Part shown: positions 8,337 to 17,540 of the stretch, piece by piece
Numbering within the stretch: the first letter of the stretch is position 1
Layout: each line of letters begins with the position of its first letter
DNA from: Siccirubricoccus deserti
GTDB lineage: Bacteria; Pseudomonadota; Alphaproteobacteria; Acetobacterales; Acetobacteraceae
Direction of reading: 5' to 3'
DNA length: 64,000 nucleotides
Assembly: GCF_014283215.1 (NCBI RefSeq)
Contig: NZ_JACOMF010000029.1
Location: forward strand, 1 to 64,000
Made by a program: the position numbers and the translations under genes
The notes under the pieces: generated by a model
The model's database searches: none
What the model was told of the DNA's origin: nothing
What the model saw: only the letters and a program-made list of their open reading frames with translations

Positions 8337-11300
8337 CTACCGCCTCCACCATCCACGCTTGCGCGGCGCCGCCGGGTCGAGCGCATCGACGCTGACCGGC
8401 TGCACCACCGGTCCCTGCGCCGGTTCCTCCGGTGCTGCCGCAACCGGCTCGGGGGCTGGTTCGGGCGGCGGCGGGGCGGTCACGACCGGCTCCTCCGGCG
8501 CCACGACAGGCTCAGGCTCAGGCTCAGGCTCGGGTGGCGGCGGCGGGGCGAGGGCAACCGGCTCCTCCGGCGGTGCTGCTGGACCCGGCTCGGCTGCCGC
8601 CTCGACCACCTCGGCCGGTGCCTCGGCGGCCAGGGCTTCGGTGGGGGCCACCTCGGCCGCCGGCGCCTCGGCCTCCGGTGCGGCTGGCGTCCCGCTCACC
8701 ACCGTGGCGGCGGCTCGGGCGCGGCGGCTGGCCGCGGCGGCGGCTTCGGCTGCCGCTTCAGCGGCTTCCATCGCCGCCAGTATGTCGTCGACCTGGCCGG
8801 CGAAGGGGTCGGCCGGGGTCGGGCCGAGGTAGCGCGGCGTCGGCTGCGCCATCGGCTCCGGCGCGTGGGCAGGGGCCTCGGCGCCCTCGGACCGGGCCGG
8901 GCGGCGGCGGCGGCGGCGGCGGCGGGTGCCGTCGCGGCCTTCCTCGGTGCCATCCTCGGCGGTCTCGGCCGTGGCTTCGCCGCCGGCATCGCTTGCGGCT
9001 TCGGCGCCGGCCTCGGCACCGCCCGGGGCATTGCCCTCTGCGGCCGGCCTGCCGACCGGCTCCACGCTGGCTTCGGCGGTGGACTGCTCCTCGGCCTCCT
9101 CGCCATCCTCCTCGTCATCCTCGGCCTCGCCCGAGGCGCCGAGCGGCACGCCGGCATCAGGGCGGGTGCCGTTGCCGCCGCGCCGCCGGCGCCGGCGGCG
9201 CTTGCGGCGGCTGGCCTCGGCCTCGGCCTCGGTCTCGCCATCGCGGGGCGGCCGCGGGGCTTCGTCGCGACCGGCGGCCTGGGATTCGGCATCGGCCTCC
9301 TCGGCCACCTCCTCCTCCGGCTCGGGCTCCGGGGCGAAATCCATGCGCAGCGCGGCGGGGCTGGTCTCGGCCACCCGGGCCGGATCGGCGGCGCGCAGCT
9401 TCTCCAGCCGGAAGGCCGGCGGCAGCAGCGTGTCATCCGGCTCGAACAGCACCGACATGCCGAAGCGCGCCTCGATCGCCGCCAGCTTGTCGCGCTTGCG
9501 GTTCAGCAGGTAGAGCGCGATCGAACTTGCCACATGCACGCAGAGCTCGGCGGTGCGGCGCCGGGCGCCTTCCTCCTCGACCGCGCGCAGCACCTGCAGC
9601 GCGCTGCTCTCGACGCTGCGGACCTGGCCGCGGCCCTGACAATGCGAGCAGGTGACGAAGGTGGTCTCGGTCAGCGAGGGGCGCAGCCGCTGCCGCGACA
9701 TTTCCAGCAGGCCGAAATGGCTGATCCGGCCGACCTGGATGCGGGCGCGATCGAACCGCAGAGCCTCCTTCAGCCGGCGTTCCACCATGCCGTCGTTGCG
9801 GCTCGACTCCATGTCGATGAAGTCGATGACAATGAGGCCGGCAAGGTCGCGCAGCCGGAGCTGCCGTGCGATCTCGTCGGCGGCCTCAAGGTTGGTGCGG
9901 AGCGCGGTGTCCTCGATATGCCGCTCACGCGTCGAGCGGCCCGAGTTCACATCGATGGCGACCAGCGCCTCGGTCTGGTTGATGACGATGTAGCCGCCGG
10001 AGCGGAGCTGCACCGTCGGGCTGTGCATGGCATCGAGCTGCTGCTCCACCTGGTGCCGGGCGAACAGGCCGCCGTCGCGGTAGAGCTGGATCTTGCGGGC
10101 ATGCTGCGGCATCAGCATGCGCATGAACTCGCGGGCTTCCTGGTAGGCCGGCTCCCCATCCACCAGGATCTCCTCGACATCACGCGAGAAGACGTCGCGG
10201 ATCGAGCGCTTGATGAGGTCGGCTTCCTCGTAGATCAGCGCCGGGGCGGTGGAGGAGAGGGTGCGCTCGCGGATATTGTCCCACAGCCGCAGCAGGTATT
10301 CGCAGTCGCGGCGGATCTCGGGCTTCGGCCGCTGGGCGCCGGCGGTGCGGACGATCAGCGACATGCCCTGCGGCAGGCCGAGATCGTCGATCACCTCGCG
10401 CAGCCGCTTGCGGTCGGTGGTGGAGGTGATCTTGCGGGAGACGCCGCCGCCACGCGGCGAGTTCGGCATCAGCACGGAGAAGCGGCCGGCGAGGGAGATG
10501 TAGGTGGTCAGCGCCGCGCCCTTGGTGCCACGCTCCTCCTTGACCACCTGGACCAGCATGATCTGCCGGCGGCGGATCACTTCCTGGATCTTGTAGTGGC
10601 GCATGAAGCGGGGGGTGAGGCGGCGCTCCCGCGCCACCTCCTCGGAGCCTTCGCCGCCGATGGTCTCGGGCGGCGGCGCCTCCTCCTCGCTGTCGCTGTC
10701 GCCGTCGCCGCGGTCGAGGCCGTTGCCCGCCTCATGGCGGTGGCTGGCCTGGCCGTCGAGTTCGGGCTGGTCGCCGTCGCCGGGGACGGCTGCGGCGACG
10801 GCGGGCGCCGTGGTGGCTTCGGTATCGGCGACCTCGGCCGTGGCGGCTTCGGCGATCGCCCCCGCGGTGGCCGGGGCTTCGGCTGGACGCTGTACAGCCG
10901 TTTCGACTGGTGGGGCGGCAAGGATTTCCACCACGGGGGCGGCCTCGGCCAGCTCAGACTCGGCCGGGGTGGCCTCGGCCAGCGGAGCCTCGGGCACGGC
11001 GGCCTCAGCCGGCGACGCCTCGGCGGAGGGTTCGGCCGCGACCTCGACCTCGGGGGCCGGGGGGGCGGTGGGCTCGTTCTCGGCGGCGGCCTCGGGAGCC
11101 GCGGCCTCCGCGGCCGGCGCCTCGGGGTGTTCCGCGGCGGCGTCGGCGGCTTCCTCGGCCTCCTCCTCCTCGCGCGCCTCGGCGGCCTGCATCTCCAGCA
11201 GGCGCTGCCGGTCGGCGATCGGGATCTGGTAGTAATCCGGGTGGATTTCACCGAAGGCCAGGAAGCCGTGGCGGTTGCCGCCGTATTCCACGAAAGCGGC

Positions 11301-11465
11301 CTGCAGGCTGGGTTCGACCCGGACCACCTTGGCCAGGTAGATGTTGCCCTTCAGCGGAAGGCGATTGGCGGCCTCGAGGTCGAATTCCTCTAGCCGGTTG
11401 CCGTCCAGCACCACCACGCGGGTTTCTTCCGCGTGGGATGCGTCGATCAGCATGCGCTTGGTCAT
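8337..11465 (-). CDS. rne: Ribonuclease E
   Basis: RNase E is the endonuclease that organises the degradosome. The 1,042-residue protein has an S1 domain (residues ~36-95) interrupted by a ~180-residue Ala/Pro/Glu-rich insertion, as in other alphaproteobacteria. The catalytic core follows, with Asp in IDVNSGRSTR and in VIDFIDME, and a Zn-link CSHCQGRGQ that joins protomers. The long disordered C-terminal scaffold contains two Arg-rich RNA-binding blocks and Pro/Glu repeats. It ends in KRGWWRR, matching the GWW motif by which Caulobacter RNase E recruits PNPase. ATG 11465 is chosen because the MLIDA start is family-typical. Confidence 0.96.
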   Translation of the reverse strand: MTKRMLIDASHAEETRVVVLDGNRLEEFDLEAANRLPLKGNIYLAKVVRVEPSLQAAFVEYGGNRHGFLAFGEIHPDYYQIPIADRQRLLEMQAAEAREEEEAEEAADAAAEHPEAPAAEAAAPEAAAENEPTAPPAPEVEVAAEPSAEASPAEAAVPEAPLAEATPAESELAEAAPVVEILAAPPVETAVQRPAEAPATAGAIAEAATAEVADTEATTAPAVAAAVPGDGDQPELDGQASHRHEAGNGLDRGDGDSDSEEEAPPPETIGGEGSEEVARERRLTPRFMRHYKIQEVIRRRQIMLVQVVKEERGTKGAALTTYISLAGRFSVLMPNSPRGGGVSRKITSTTDRKRLREVIDDLGLPQGMSLIVRTAGAQRPKPEIRRDCEYLLRLWDNIRERTLSSTAPALIYEEADLIKRSIRDVFSRDVEEILVDGEPAYQEAREFMRMLMPQHARKIQLYRDGGLFARHQVEQQLDAMHSPTVQLRSGGYIVINQTEALVAIDVNSGRSTRERHIEDTALRTNLEAADEIARQLRLRDLAGLIVIDFIDMESSRNDGMVERRLKEALRFDRARIQVGRISHFGLLEMSRQRLRPSLTETTFVTCSHCQGRGQVRSVESSALQVLRAVEEEGARRRTAELCVHVASSIALYLLNRKRDKLAAIEARFGMSVLFEPDDTLLPPAFRLEKLRAADPARVAETSPAALRMDFAPEPEPEEEVAEEADAESQAAGRDEAPRPPRDGETEAEAEASRRKRRRRRRRGGNGTRPDAGVPLGASGEAEDDEEDGEEAEEQSTAEASVEPVGRPAAEGNAPGGAEAGAEAASDAGGEATAETAEDGTEEGRDGTRRRRRRRRPARSEGAEAPAHAPEPMAQPTPRYLGPTPADPFAGQVDDILAAMEAAEAAAEAAAAASRRARAAATVVSGTPAAPEAEAPAAEVAPTEALAAEAPAEVVEAAAEPGPAAPPEEPVALAPPPPPEPEPEPEPVVAPEEPVVTAPPPPEPAPEPVAAAPEEPAQGPVVQPVSVDALDPAAPRKRGWWRR

Positions 11466-12209
11466 CGAAGCGGTTGCTCCGCGCCGCGCGGCACCGGAGT
11501 GCGGCACGGCGGATCGGGGTGAGGTGTCCCGGGCAGGGGCGGCGATGCGGCGCAAGACACGAGCATGCTGCGGCGTCACCTCCTCGCTCGGCGGGGGCCG
11601 GGCCCGGGAACCACGCGCGCCCCAGGAGGATGCCTGGACGGCAAGCGGTGGCGGCCCGGGGCGACGCCCCTGGGTTCACGCCCCGTCTGCTGCCCTGGCA
11701 GGGCAGGCAGGACGGCGTTCGGTCACGCAGCCACCGAGGCAGCCGCAGGCAGGACGCATCCATGCCGAAGGGCAGCCGAGGATCTTGGCGCGACAGATCC
11801 CGCACGGGCAAAGGAGGCTGCCCTGCCGGACCCCTCGGCCTGTGCCGGGGGCCGCAAAACAGGGGGCGGGCCGGCGAAACGCGGAACCTTCGGTCCCATG
11901 CCGGCCTGCCGCGCACCGCAACCCCGGCCGCATGGCCCAAAGGGGGTCCCATGGCCTGCCGGTTGCGGCGGCGCCGTAATCCTCCGCCGGCAGCGGGCAC
12001 CGCCGGGGCGGCCCACCTTATGAGAGGCAAACGCCTTCCACAAGGCCGATGCGCTGCCACGGTATTCATTCCACTCGCTCAATAGTGGAACCGAGGGCGA
12101 GCCGATGCTAGTTTGGGTCGCGCGACATCGGGGGATGTCGCGCAATGGCCTTGCTGGCATGGCCTCCCGGGCCTCGCCCAGGCCGACATGACCCGGGGGG
12201 ATTAGGGGC
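11466..12209. promoter_or_regulatory. Divergent rne / amidase intergenic region with probable long rne leader
   Basis: No credible gene was found in these 744 bases. The region separates rne (minus) from the amidase gene (plus), so it must hold both promoters. Short palindromes occur on the rne side, for example CTGCCC/GGGCAG at 11690-11706. RNase E mRNAs in enterobacteria carry a long structured leader that mediates autoregulation; whether this leader does so is inference. On the amidase side a TGCTAG hexamer at 12107-12112 is a possible -10 element. Confidence 0.4.
12120..12143 (+). promoter_or_regulatory. Stem-loop in the amidase leader
   Basis: A perfect 10-bp stem (GCGCGACATC / GATGTCGCGC) closes a GGGG loop 66 bases before the amidase ATG. 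It lies just downstream of the TGCTAG sequence and could form the 5' end of the transcript, where a hairpin would protect the mRNA. No T-run follows, so it is unlikely to be a terminator. Confidence 0.4.
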
Positions 12210-13361
12210 ATGGATACCGGCGACAATTCTTCCGCGGCGACCGGATGGTCGCGCCGTGGCCTGCTGGGCCTCGCCCTGGCGCTGGCCACCGCCTCTCCGG
12301 TTCTGGCCGCCGCGCCGGTGCTGGCCACGGTGCGTGGCCGCACCCGGCTGGTGGTGCCGCTCGGCCGGCCGGTGGCCTGGGCGCTGAGCGCCGCCAACAC
12401 CCCACCGCGGCTGATCCTCGACCTGCCTGGCCTGCCCTGGCAGGGCCCGGACCGGCTGCGCGGTTCCGGGGTGGTGAAGGAGGTGCGGCGCCAGGGCAGC
12501 GGGCTGGCGCAGCAACTGGTGCTCACCCTCGCCCGCCCGGTGGCGGCGCCGAGCATCACCGCCACCGGCCGCCGGCTGGTGCTCGAACTGGTCCCCGGCT
12601 CCGCTGCCGGATTCGCCCGATTGGCCAATGGCCGGGTGCTGGCCGCCGCGGCCGCGCCGCGCGGGCGGCTGCCCCTGGTGGTGCTGGATCCCGGTCATGG
12701 CGGGCGCGATCCCGGCGCGATCGGCGCCCAGGGCACCCATGAGAAGCGCATCACCCTGGCCGCCGCGCTGGAGCTGAAGCGCCAGTTGGAGGCGGCCGGC
12801 CGCTGCCGCGTCGCGCTGACCCGCACGCGCGACGTCTTCATCCCGCTCGGCGACCGGATCGAGCTGGCACGGCGGCGGGAGGCGGCGCTGTTCCTCTCGT
12901 TGCACGCCGATAGCGCCCCGGGCGCCCGGGGCGCCAGCGTCTACACCCTGTCGGAGACCGCCAGCGACCGACTGGCCGCGGCGCTGGCGCAGCGGGAGAA
13001 CCAGGCCGACCGGGCCGGCGGGCTGCGGCTGCCCTCGGTCTCGCCCGAGGTGCAGCGTATCCTGCTCAGCCTGATGCGGCAGGAGACCCGCAGCGGCGCC
13101 GACCGGATCGCCCGGCTGACCGTGGCGGCGCTGCAGGGCAAGGTACCGCTGCTGCCCAACACCCATCGCCGCGCCGGCTTCGTGGTGCTGAAGGCGCCCG
13201 ACGTGCCCTCGGCGCTGGTCGAGATGGGCTTCCTCTCGCATCCGAAGGACGAGGCGGCGCTGAACCGCGCGGCGCATCGCCGGAAGCTGGCCACCGCGCT
13301 GGCCGAGGCAGTGCACGGCTTCCTCAGTGGCCGCGGCGAACTGGTGGCCGGCGTCGGCTGA
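12210..13361 (+). CDS. N-acetylmuramoyl-L-alanine amidase (AmiC-type, AMIN + Amidase_3)
   Basis: This 383-residue periplasmic enzyme cleaves the amide bond between MurNAc and the stem peptide to separate daughter cells. The N-terminus has a twin-arginine-like motif, SRRGLLGLAL, before a hydrophobic stretch, consistent with Tat export as for E. coli AmiA and AmiC. An AMIN-like domain (~45-140) precedes the Amidase_3 domain. Zinc ligands His163 (DPGHGG), Glu178 (HEKR) and His232 (SLHADS) and the catalytic Glu338 (ALVEMGFLS) are all present. It is followed by the PBP1A gene, a common pairing in alphaproteobacteria. Confidence 0.94.
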   Translation: MDTGDNSSAATGWSRRGLLGLALALATASPVLAAAPVLATVRGRTRLVVPLGRPVAWALSAANTPPRLILDLPGLPWQGPDRLRGSGVVKEVRRQGSGLAQQLVLTLARPVAAPSITATGRRLVLELVPGSAAGFARLANGRVLAAAAAPRGRLPLVVLDPGHGGRDPGAIGAQGTHEKRITLAAALELKRQLEAAGRCRVALTRTRDVFIPLGDRIELARRREAALFLSLHADSAPGARGASVYTLSETASDRLAAALAQRENQADRAGGLRLPSVSPEVQRILLSLMRQETRSGADRIARLTVAALQGKVPLLPNTHRRAGFVVLKAPDVPSALVEMGFLSHPKDEAALNRAAHRRKLATALAEAVHGFLSGRGELVAGVG

Positions 13362-13586
13362 TCCCGGCCATCGGGTCGCCACCAAGGAGTCTTGGCAAGG
13401 GGACGGTCGCCCGACCGGGACCGGGCGCATGGCCGCGCGCCGCGCCAGGGCGCGTGACAAGGTGCGTCCTGTGGCGCATGACATAGTGGTGTTTCGGCGT
13501 GCGGCCGGCCCCGGCGTCATGGTCAAGCCGTGTCGCTCACCCATATGCGGGGTCTGCCGGCATCGTCGCCTGCGGTGAGCCGGTGT

Positions 13587-16139
13587 ATGGACTGTCGCAT
13601 GGCCCCCCCCGATCACCGCGCCGAGCCCAATTTCGACATCACCGCCGACCCACGTGGCGTGGCGCCGCCGCCGCGCAAGCCGCCGCCAAAGCCCCGCCGC
13701 CGCCGCCGTGGCTTCGGCATCTTCCGCATCCTCTTCGTGCTGCTCGCCATGGTGGCGCTGGGCGGCGCGGTCGGCGCCTATGGGCTTTACCGCAGCATTG
13801 ACGCGGAACTGCCGGACTACAGTTGGCTGGCCGACTACCAGCCGCCGCAGATGTCGCGCATCTACGCCGCCGACAGCCGGCTGCTGGCCGAACTCGCCGC
13901 CGAGCGCCGGGTCTTCGTCCCCATCGAGGCGATCCCGCGCCGGCTCCAGGCGGCCTTCGTCAGCGCCGAGGACCAGCGCTTCTGGGAGCATCCCGGCGTC
14001 GATCCCATCGGCATCCTGCGCGCCGTCGTCACCAACCTCGAGCAATACGGCAGCGGCCGGCGGATGGGCGGCGCCTCCACCATCACCCAGCAGGTCGCCA
14101 AGAACATGCTGGTCGGCGCCGACCGCACCCTGATGCGCAAGGTCCGGGAGGCGATCCTGGCGCTGCGCATCGAGGCGGCGCTGCCGAAGGAGCGCATCCT
14201 CGAGATCTATCTCAACGAGATCTTCCTCGGCGCCCAGGCCTATGGCGTCGCCGCCGCGGCGCAAGCCTATTTCAACAAGGGACTCGATGAGCTCACCCTG
14301 GGCGAGTCCGCCTTCCTCGCGGTGCTGCCCAAGGCGCCCAACAACTACAACCCGCAGCGCTTCCCGGAGGCCGCCCGCGCCCGCCGCGACTGGGTGCTGG
14401 ACCGGATGGCCGAGGATGGCGCGATCACCGCGGCCGAGGCCGAGGCGGCCAAGGCCGAGCCCATCATCCCCCGTCCGCAGCGGCGGCCGGAGGTGGTGGC
14501 GGTCGGCCAGCATTTCACCGAGGAGGTCCGCCGCGACCTGATCGCCCGCTTCGGCCAGCACCGCACCATCGAGGGCGGGCTGGTGGTGCGCACCACCCTC
14601 GACCCGGCGCTGCAGGCAGCGACCGAAGCGGCGCTGCGCAGCGGCCTATCGGCCTATGACCGCCGGCGCGGCGGCTGGCGCGGGCCGGTGGCGCGCATCT
14701 CCGCCGGAGCCACCGAATGGATGCCGCAGCTGGAGGCGGTGCAGCGCCCCGGCGGCGCCCTGCCGGAATGGCGGCTGGCGGCGGTGCTGGAGCTACGGGG
14801 GAACGAGGCGCGGCTCGGCTGGGTCGAGCGGCCCGATCCGCGCGCCGCGCCGCAGCCGCGCACCGGGGTGCTGGCGTTCGAGGATCTCGGCTGGGCCCGC
14901 CGGGCGCTGGGCGAGGGACGATTCGGCCCGGCGCCGCGCCGCATGGCCGATGTGGTCGCCGCCGGCGATGTGGTGCTGGTGGAGGTGCTGCCCGCCGGCG
15001 CCGGCCAGCCGCGGGCCACGGGCCGCCCAGACCGCCTGGCGCTGCGGCAGATTCCGCAGGTGGAGGGGGCGATCGTGGCGCTCGACCCCGCCACTGGCCG
15101 GGTGCTGGCGATGACCGGCGGCTGGTCCTTCGAGAAGAGCCAGTTCAACCGCGCCACCCAGGCGCAGCGCCAGCCCGGATCCTCCTTCAAGCCCTTTGTC
15201 TACCTGCCGGCGCTGGAGGCGGGCGTGCCGCCGAACCAGCGCTTCCTCGACGGCCCGATCGAGGTGAACACGCCGCAGGGTGTCTGGCGGCCGTCCAACT
15301 ACAACGCCGGCAGCTACAACGGCTACGTCACCATCCGCCAGGCGTTGGAGCGCAGCCTCAACCTCGTCACCGTGCGGGTGGCGCAGGAGGTCGGGATGGA
15401 CAAGGTCTCGGAGACCGCGGCGCGCTTCGGTGTCATCGACCATATGCCGCGCTATCTGGCCATGGCGCTGGGTTCGGGCGAGACCACGGTGCTGCGCATG
15501 GCGGCCGGCTACGCCAGCTTCGTCAACGGCGGGCGGCAGGTGACGCCGACCCTGATCGACAGCGTGCAGGGCGCCCGCGGCGAGGTGGTCTGGCGCAGCG
15601 ACGCCCGTGCCTGCCGCGGCTGCGACGCCGACACCCCGGATGGCGGGCCGCCGGAGCTGACCGATGAGCGGCGGCAGATCACCGACCCGATCGCCGCCTA
15701 CCAGATGGTGAACCTGCTGACCGGGGTGGTGTCGCGCGGCACCGGAACGCGGGCCGGGCAGGGGCTCGGCCGACCGATCGCCGGCAAGACCGGCACCACC
15801 AATGACTATGTCGATAATTGGTTCGTCGGCTTCACGCCCGATATCGTCATCGCGGTCTGGATGGGCTTCGACGAGCCGCGGACCCTCGGCAATGGCGAGA
15901 CCGGCGGCACCAACGCCGCGCCGATCTTTCGCGAGGTGCTGGAAGCGGCGCTGCGCGGCAGCCCGCCGGTGCCGTTCCGGGCGCCGCCCGGCGTGGCGCT
16001 GGTGCGGGTGCCAGCGGATGGCGGCAGCTACCTGGAGGCGTTCCGGCCGGGCACCGAGAATGCAGCCCGGCCTCCGGGCGATGGCGAGTCGCATGGCTCG
16101 GCGGGCGGGGTGGATCGGGGCATGGGCGGCTTGTACTGA
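13587..16139 (+). CDS. mrcA: Penicillin-binding protein 1A (bifunctional transglycosylase/transpeptidase)
   Basis: Class A PBPs polymerise and cross-link peptidoglycan. The ~850-residue protein has a Pro/Arg-rich cytoplasmic tail, one membrane anchor (~residues 45-65), a GT51 domain with the catalytic Glu in SAEDQRFWEHPG (~125) and the GGASTITQQVAKN motif, an inserted OB-like region, and a transpeptidase domain. The latter shows SxxK (Ser532-Lys535 in PGSSFKP), SLN (ERSLNLVT) and KTGT (Lys734). The start is uncertain: GTG at 13530 or ATG at 13587 or 13599. ATG 13587 is used because a GGTGAG lies about eight bases upstream. Confidence 0.95.
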   Translation: MDCRMAPPDHRAEPNFDITADPRGVAPPPRKPPPKPRRRRRGFGIFRILFVLLAMVALGGAVGAYGLYRSIDAELPDYSWLADYQPPQMSRIYAADSRLLAELAAERRVFVPIEAIPRRLQAAFVSAEDQRFWEHPGVDPIGILRAVVTNLEQYGSGRRMGGASTITQQVAKNMLVGADRTLMRKVREAILALRIEAALPKERILEIYLNEIFLGAQAYGVAAAAQAYFNKGLDELTLGESAFLAVLPKAPNNYNPQRFPEAARARRDWVLDRMAEDGAITAAEAEAAKAEPIIPRPQRRPEVVAVGQHFTEEVRRDLIARFGQHRTIEGGLVVRTTLDPALQAATEAALRSGLSAYDRRRGGWRGPVARISAGATEWMPQLEAVQRPGGALPEWRLAAVLELRGNEARLGWVERPDPRAAPQPRTGVLAFEDLGWARRALGEGRFGPAPRRMADVVAAGDVVLVEVLPAGAGQPRATGRPDRLALRQIPQVEGAIVALDPATGRVLAMTGGWSFEKSQFNRATQAQRQPGSSFKPFVYLPALEAGVPPNQRFLDGPIEVNTPQGVWRPSNYNAGSYNGYVTIRQALERSLNLVTVRVAQEVGMDKVSETAARFGVIDHMPRYLAMALGSGETTVLRMAAGYASFVNGGRQVTPTLIDSVQGARGEVVWRSDARACRGCDADTPDGGPPELTDERRQITDPIAAYQMVNLLTGVVSRGTGTRAGQGLGRPIAGKTGTTNDYVDNWFVGFTPDIVIAVWMGFDEPRTLGNGETGGTNAAPIFREVLEAALRGSPPVPFRAPPGVALVRVPADGGSYLEAFRPGTENAARPPGDGESHGSAGGVDRGMGGLY

Positions 16140-16167
16140 CCGGCGCCGCTGAAGGCGGGGCCGGCGA

Positions 16168-16197
16168 ACTGGGCTGAACGCCGCGGCGCAGCCCGGT
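16168..16197. terminator. Possible bidirectional terminator between mrcA and ispB
   Basis: A 9-bp stem with one G-T pair (ACTGGGCTG / CAGCCCGGT) and a 12-base GC-rich loop lies between the two convergent genes. There is no T-run. Confidence 0.35.
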
Positions 16198-16203
16198 CCT
16201 GGC

Positions 16204-17220
16204 TCAGCGCGCCCGGGCGATGCAGAAGGCGACGATGCCTGCCAGGGCGCGGCGCTCCGGCCCGTCCGGGAAGGTGGCCAGCGCCGCCAGCGCCGCATCG
16301 CCGTAATGCTGCGCCCGGCCCACCGTGTCGCGCAGCGCCCCGTGCCGCTGCATCAGTGCCTGGGCCTCGGCCAGATCGGCCTCGCCCTGTTCTCGCGCCT
16401 CCAGGGTGCGGCGCCAGAAGCCGCGCTCCGCTTCGCTGCCACGGGCGAAGGCCAGCAGGACGGGCAGGGTGATCTTGCCCTCGCGAAAATCGTCGCCGAC
16501 GGTCTTGCCGAGCTGTTCCTGCCTGGCCGAGTAGTCCAGCGCGTCGTCAGTGAGCTGAAAGGCCGTACCAAGGTTGCGGCCATAGGCGTCCAGCGCCTCG
16601 ACCTCCGCCGCTGGGCGCCTGGCCACCACCGCGCCGATCCGGGTCGCGGCGGCGAAGAGCGCGGCGGTCTTGCCCTCGATCACCTGCAGGTACTGCTCCT
16701 CGGTGGTGGCGGTGTCGTTCTGGGTGACAAGCTGCAGAACCTCGCCCTCGGCGATGGTCGCGGCGGCATTGGACAGGATCGCCAGCACCGCCAGGTCGCC
16801 ATCCTCCACCATCACCTGGAAGGCGCGGGCGAAGAGGAAATCGCCGACCAGGACGGAGGGCTTGTTGCCGAACAGCGCATTGGCGCTGGCCTGGCCACGG
16901 CGCAGCGCGCTTTCGTCCACCACGTCGTCGTGCAGCAAGGTCGCGGTGTGGATGAACTCGACGCAGGCGGCCAGCGCCACATGCCGGTCACCGCGGTAGC
17001 CGCAGAGTCGCGCCGCGGCGAGGGTGAGCAGCGGCCGCAGTCGCTTGCCGCCGGCGGCGACGATATGCGCCGCCAGCTGCGGAATCAGCGCGACCGGGCT
17101 CTGCATGCGATCGACGATCAGCCGGTTGCAGGCTTCGAGATCCGGGCGCACGAGTTCCGTGAGCGCGTTAAGTGCATCCTCGCCGGACGCGGTCGATATG
17201 ATTGGCGACGCAACCGGCAT
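16204..17220 (-). CDS. ispB: Polyprenyl (octa-/decaprenyl) diphosphate synthase
   Basis: This 338-residue trans-prenyltransferase builds the ubiquinone side chain from FPP and IPP. Both aspartate-rich motifs are intact: DDVVD at residues 98-102 and DDALD at 225-229. The GGKRLRPLL and GKT elements are also present. Chain length cannot be read from sequence; ubiquinone-10 is usual in related bacteria. ATG 17220 is used, although in-frame starts up to 17325 exist. It is divergent from a DUF2007 gene across about 100 bases that hold both promoters. Confidence 0.92.
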   Translation of the reverse strand: MPVASPIISTASGEDALNALTELVRPDLEACNRLIVDRMQSPVALIPQLAAHIVAAGGKRLRPLLTLAAARLCGYRGDRHVALAACVEFIHTATLLHDDVVDESALRRGQASANALFGNKPSVLVGDFLFARAFQVMVEDGDLAVLAILSNAAATIAEGEVLQLVTQNDTATTEEQYLQVIEGKTAALFAAATRIGAVVARRPAAEVEALDAYGRNLGTAFQLTDDALDYSARQEQLGKTVGDDFREGKITLPVLLAFARGSEAERGFWRRTLEAREQGEADLAEAQALMQRHGALRDTVGRAQHYGDAALAALATFPDGPERRALAGIVAFCIARAR

Positions 17221-17324
17221 CGCTCTCGCTTCCGCGTCCACTTTGCTTGACCCTGGCATAGGGGGCGGCACCATAACGAGGCTGCCACATGGCGGCAAGC
17301 GCAGCGAAATCAAGGATTTCAGCA

Positions 17325-17540
17325 ATGATCCGCGTGGTGGCAGAGAGTGTGGAGCCGATCAGGTTGAGCTTCCTGGTGGCGCTGCTGGCGGATGCGGGCA
17401 TCCCGAGCCTGGTGCTGGATGCCCATATCAGCGCGCTGGAGGGCGGAATCGGCGCGTTTCCGCGCCGGCTGGCGGTGGCGGCGGCGCAGCTGGAGCAGGC
17501 TCGGCGGGTCCTCGCCGAGGCCGGCGAGCCGCACCGGTGA
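17325..17540 (+). CDS. DUF2007 domain-containing protein (71 aa)
   Basis: The 71-residue product matches the DUF2007 (putative signal-transducing) family. An N-terminal strand and helix (VVAESVEPIRLSFLVALLADAGI) are followed by a central loop and the conserved LAVAAAQLEQARRVLAE ending. ATG 17325 has AGGA ten bases upstream; an upstream ATG at 17289 is less likely. The stop overlaps the GTG of the methyltransferase gene, so the two are translationally coupled. The same gene pair occurs next to polyprenyl synthase genes in other alphaproteobacteria. Function unknown. Confidence 0.83.
   Translation: MIRVVAESVEPIRLSFLVALLADAGIPSLVLDAHISALEGGIGAFPRRLAVAAAQLEQARRVLAEAGEPHR

Noticed and set aside
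8865-11393. A long plus-strand open frame opposite rne
   Set aside because: RNase E on the minus strand is unambiguous. The antisense frame exists because of the Ala/Glu/Pro-rich GC-rich codons and has no homology that I can recognise.
11466-12209. Short open frames in the rne/amidase gap as possible genes
   Set aside because: Overlapping frames on both strands have Arg/Pro/Gly-rich composition and no good start. The region fits a leader and promoter better.
12108-14561. An 817-codon minus-strand open frame opposite the amidase and PBP1A genes
   Set aside because: Both plus-strand genes show complete catalytic motifs, so the minus frame is a shadow.
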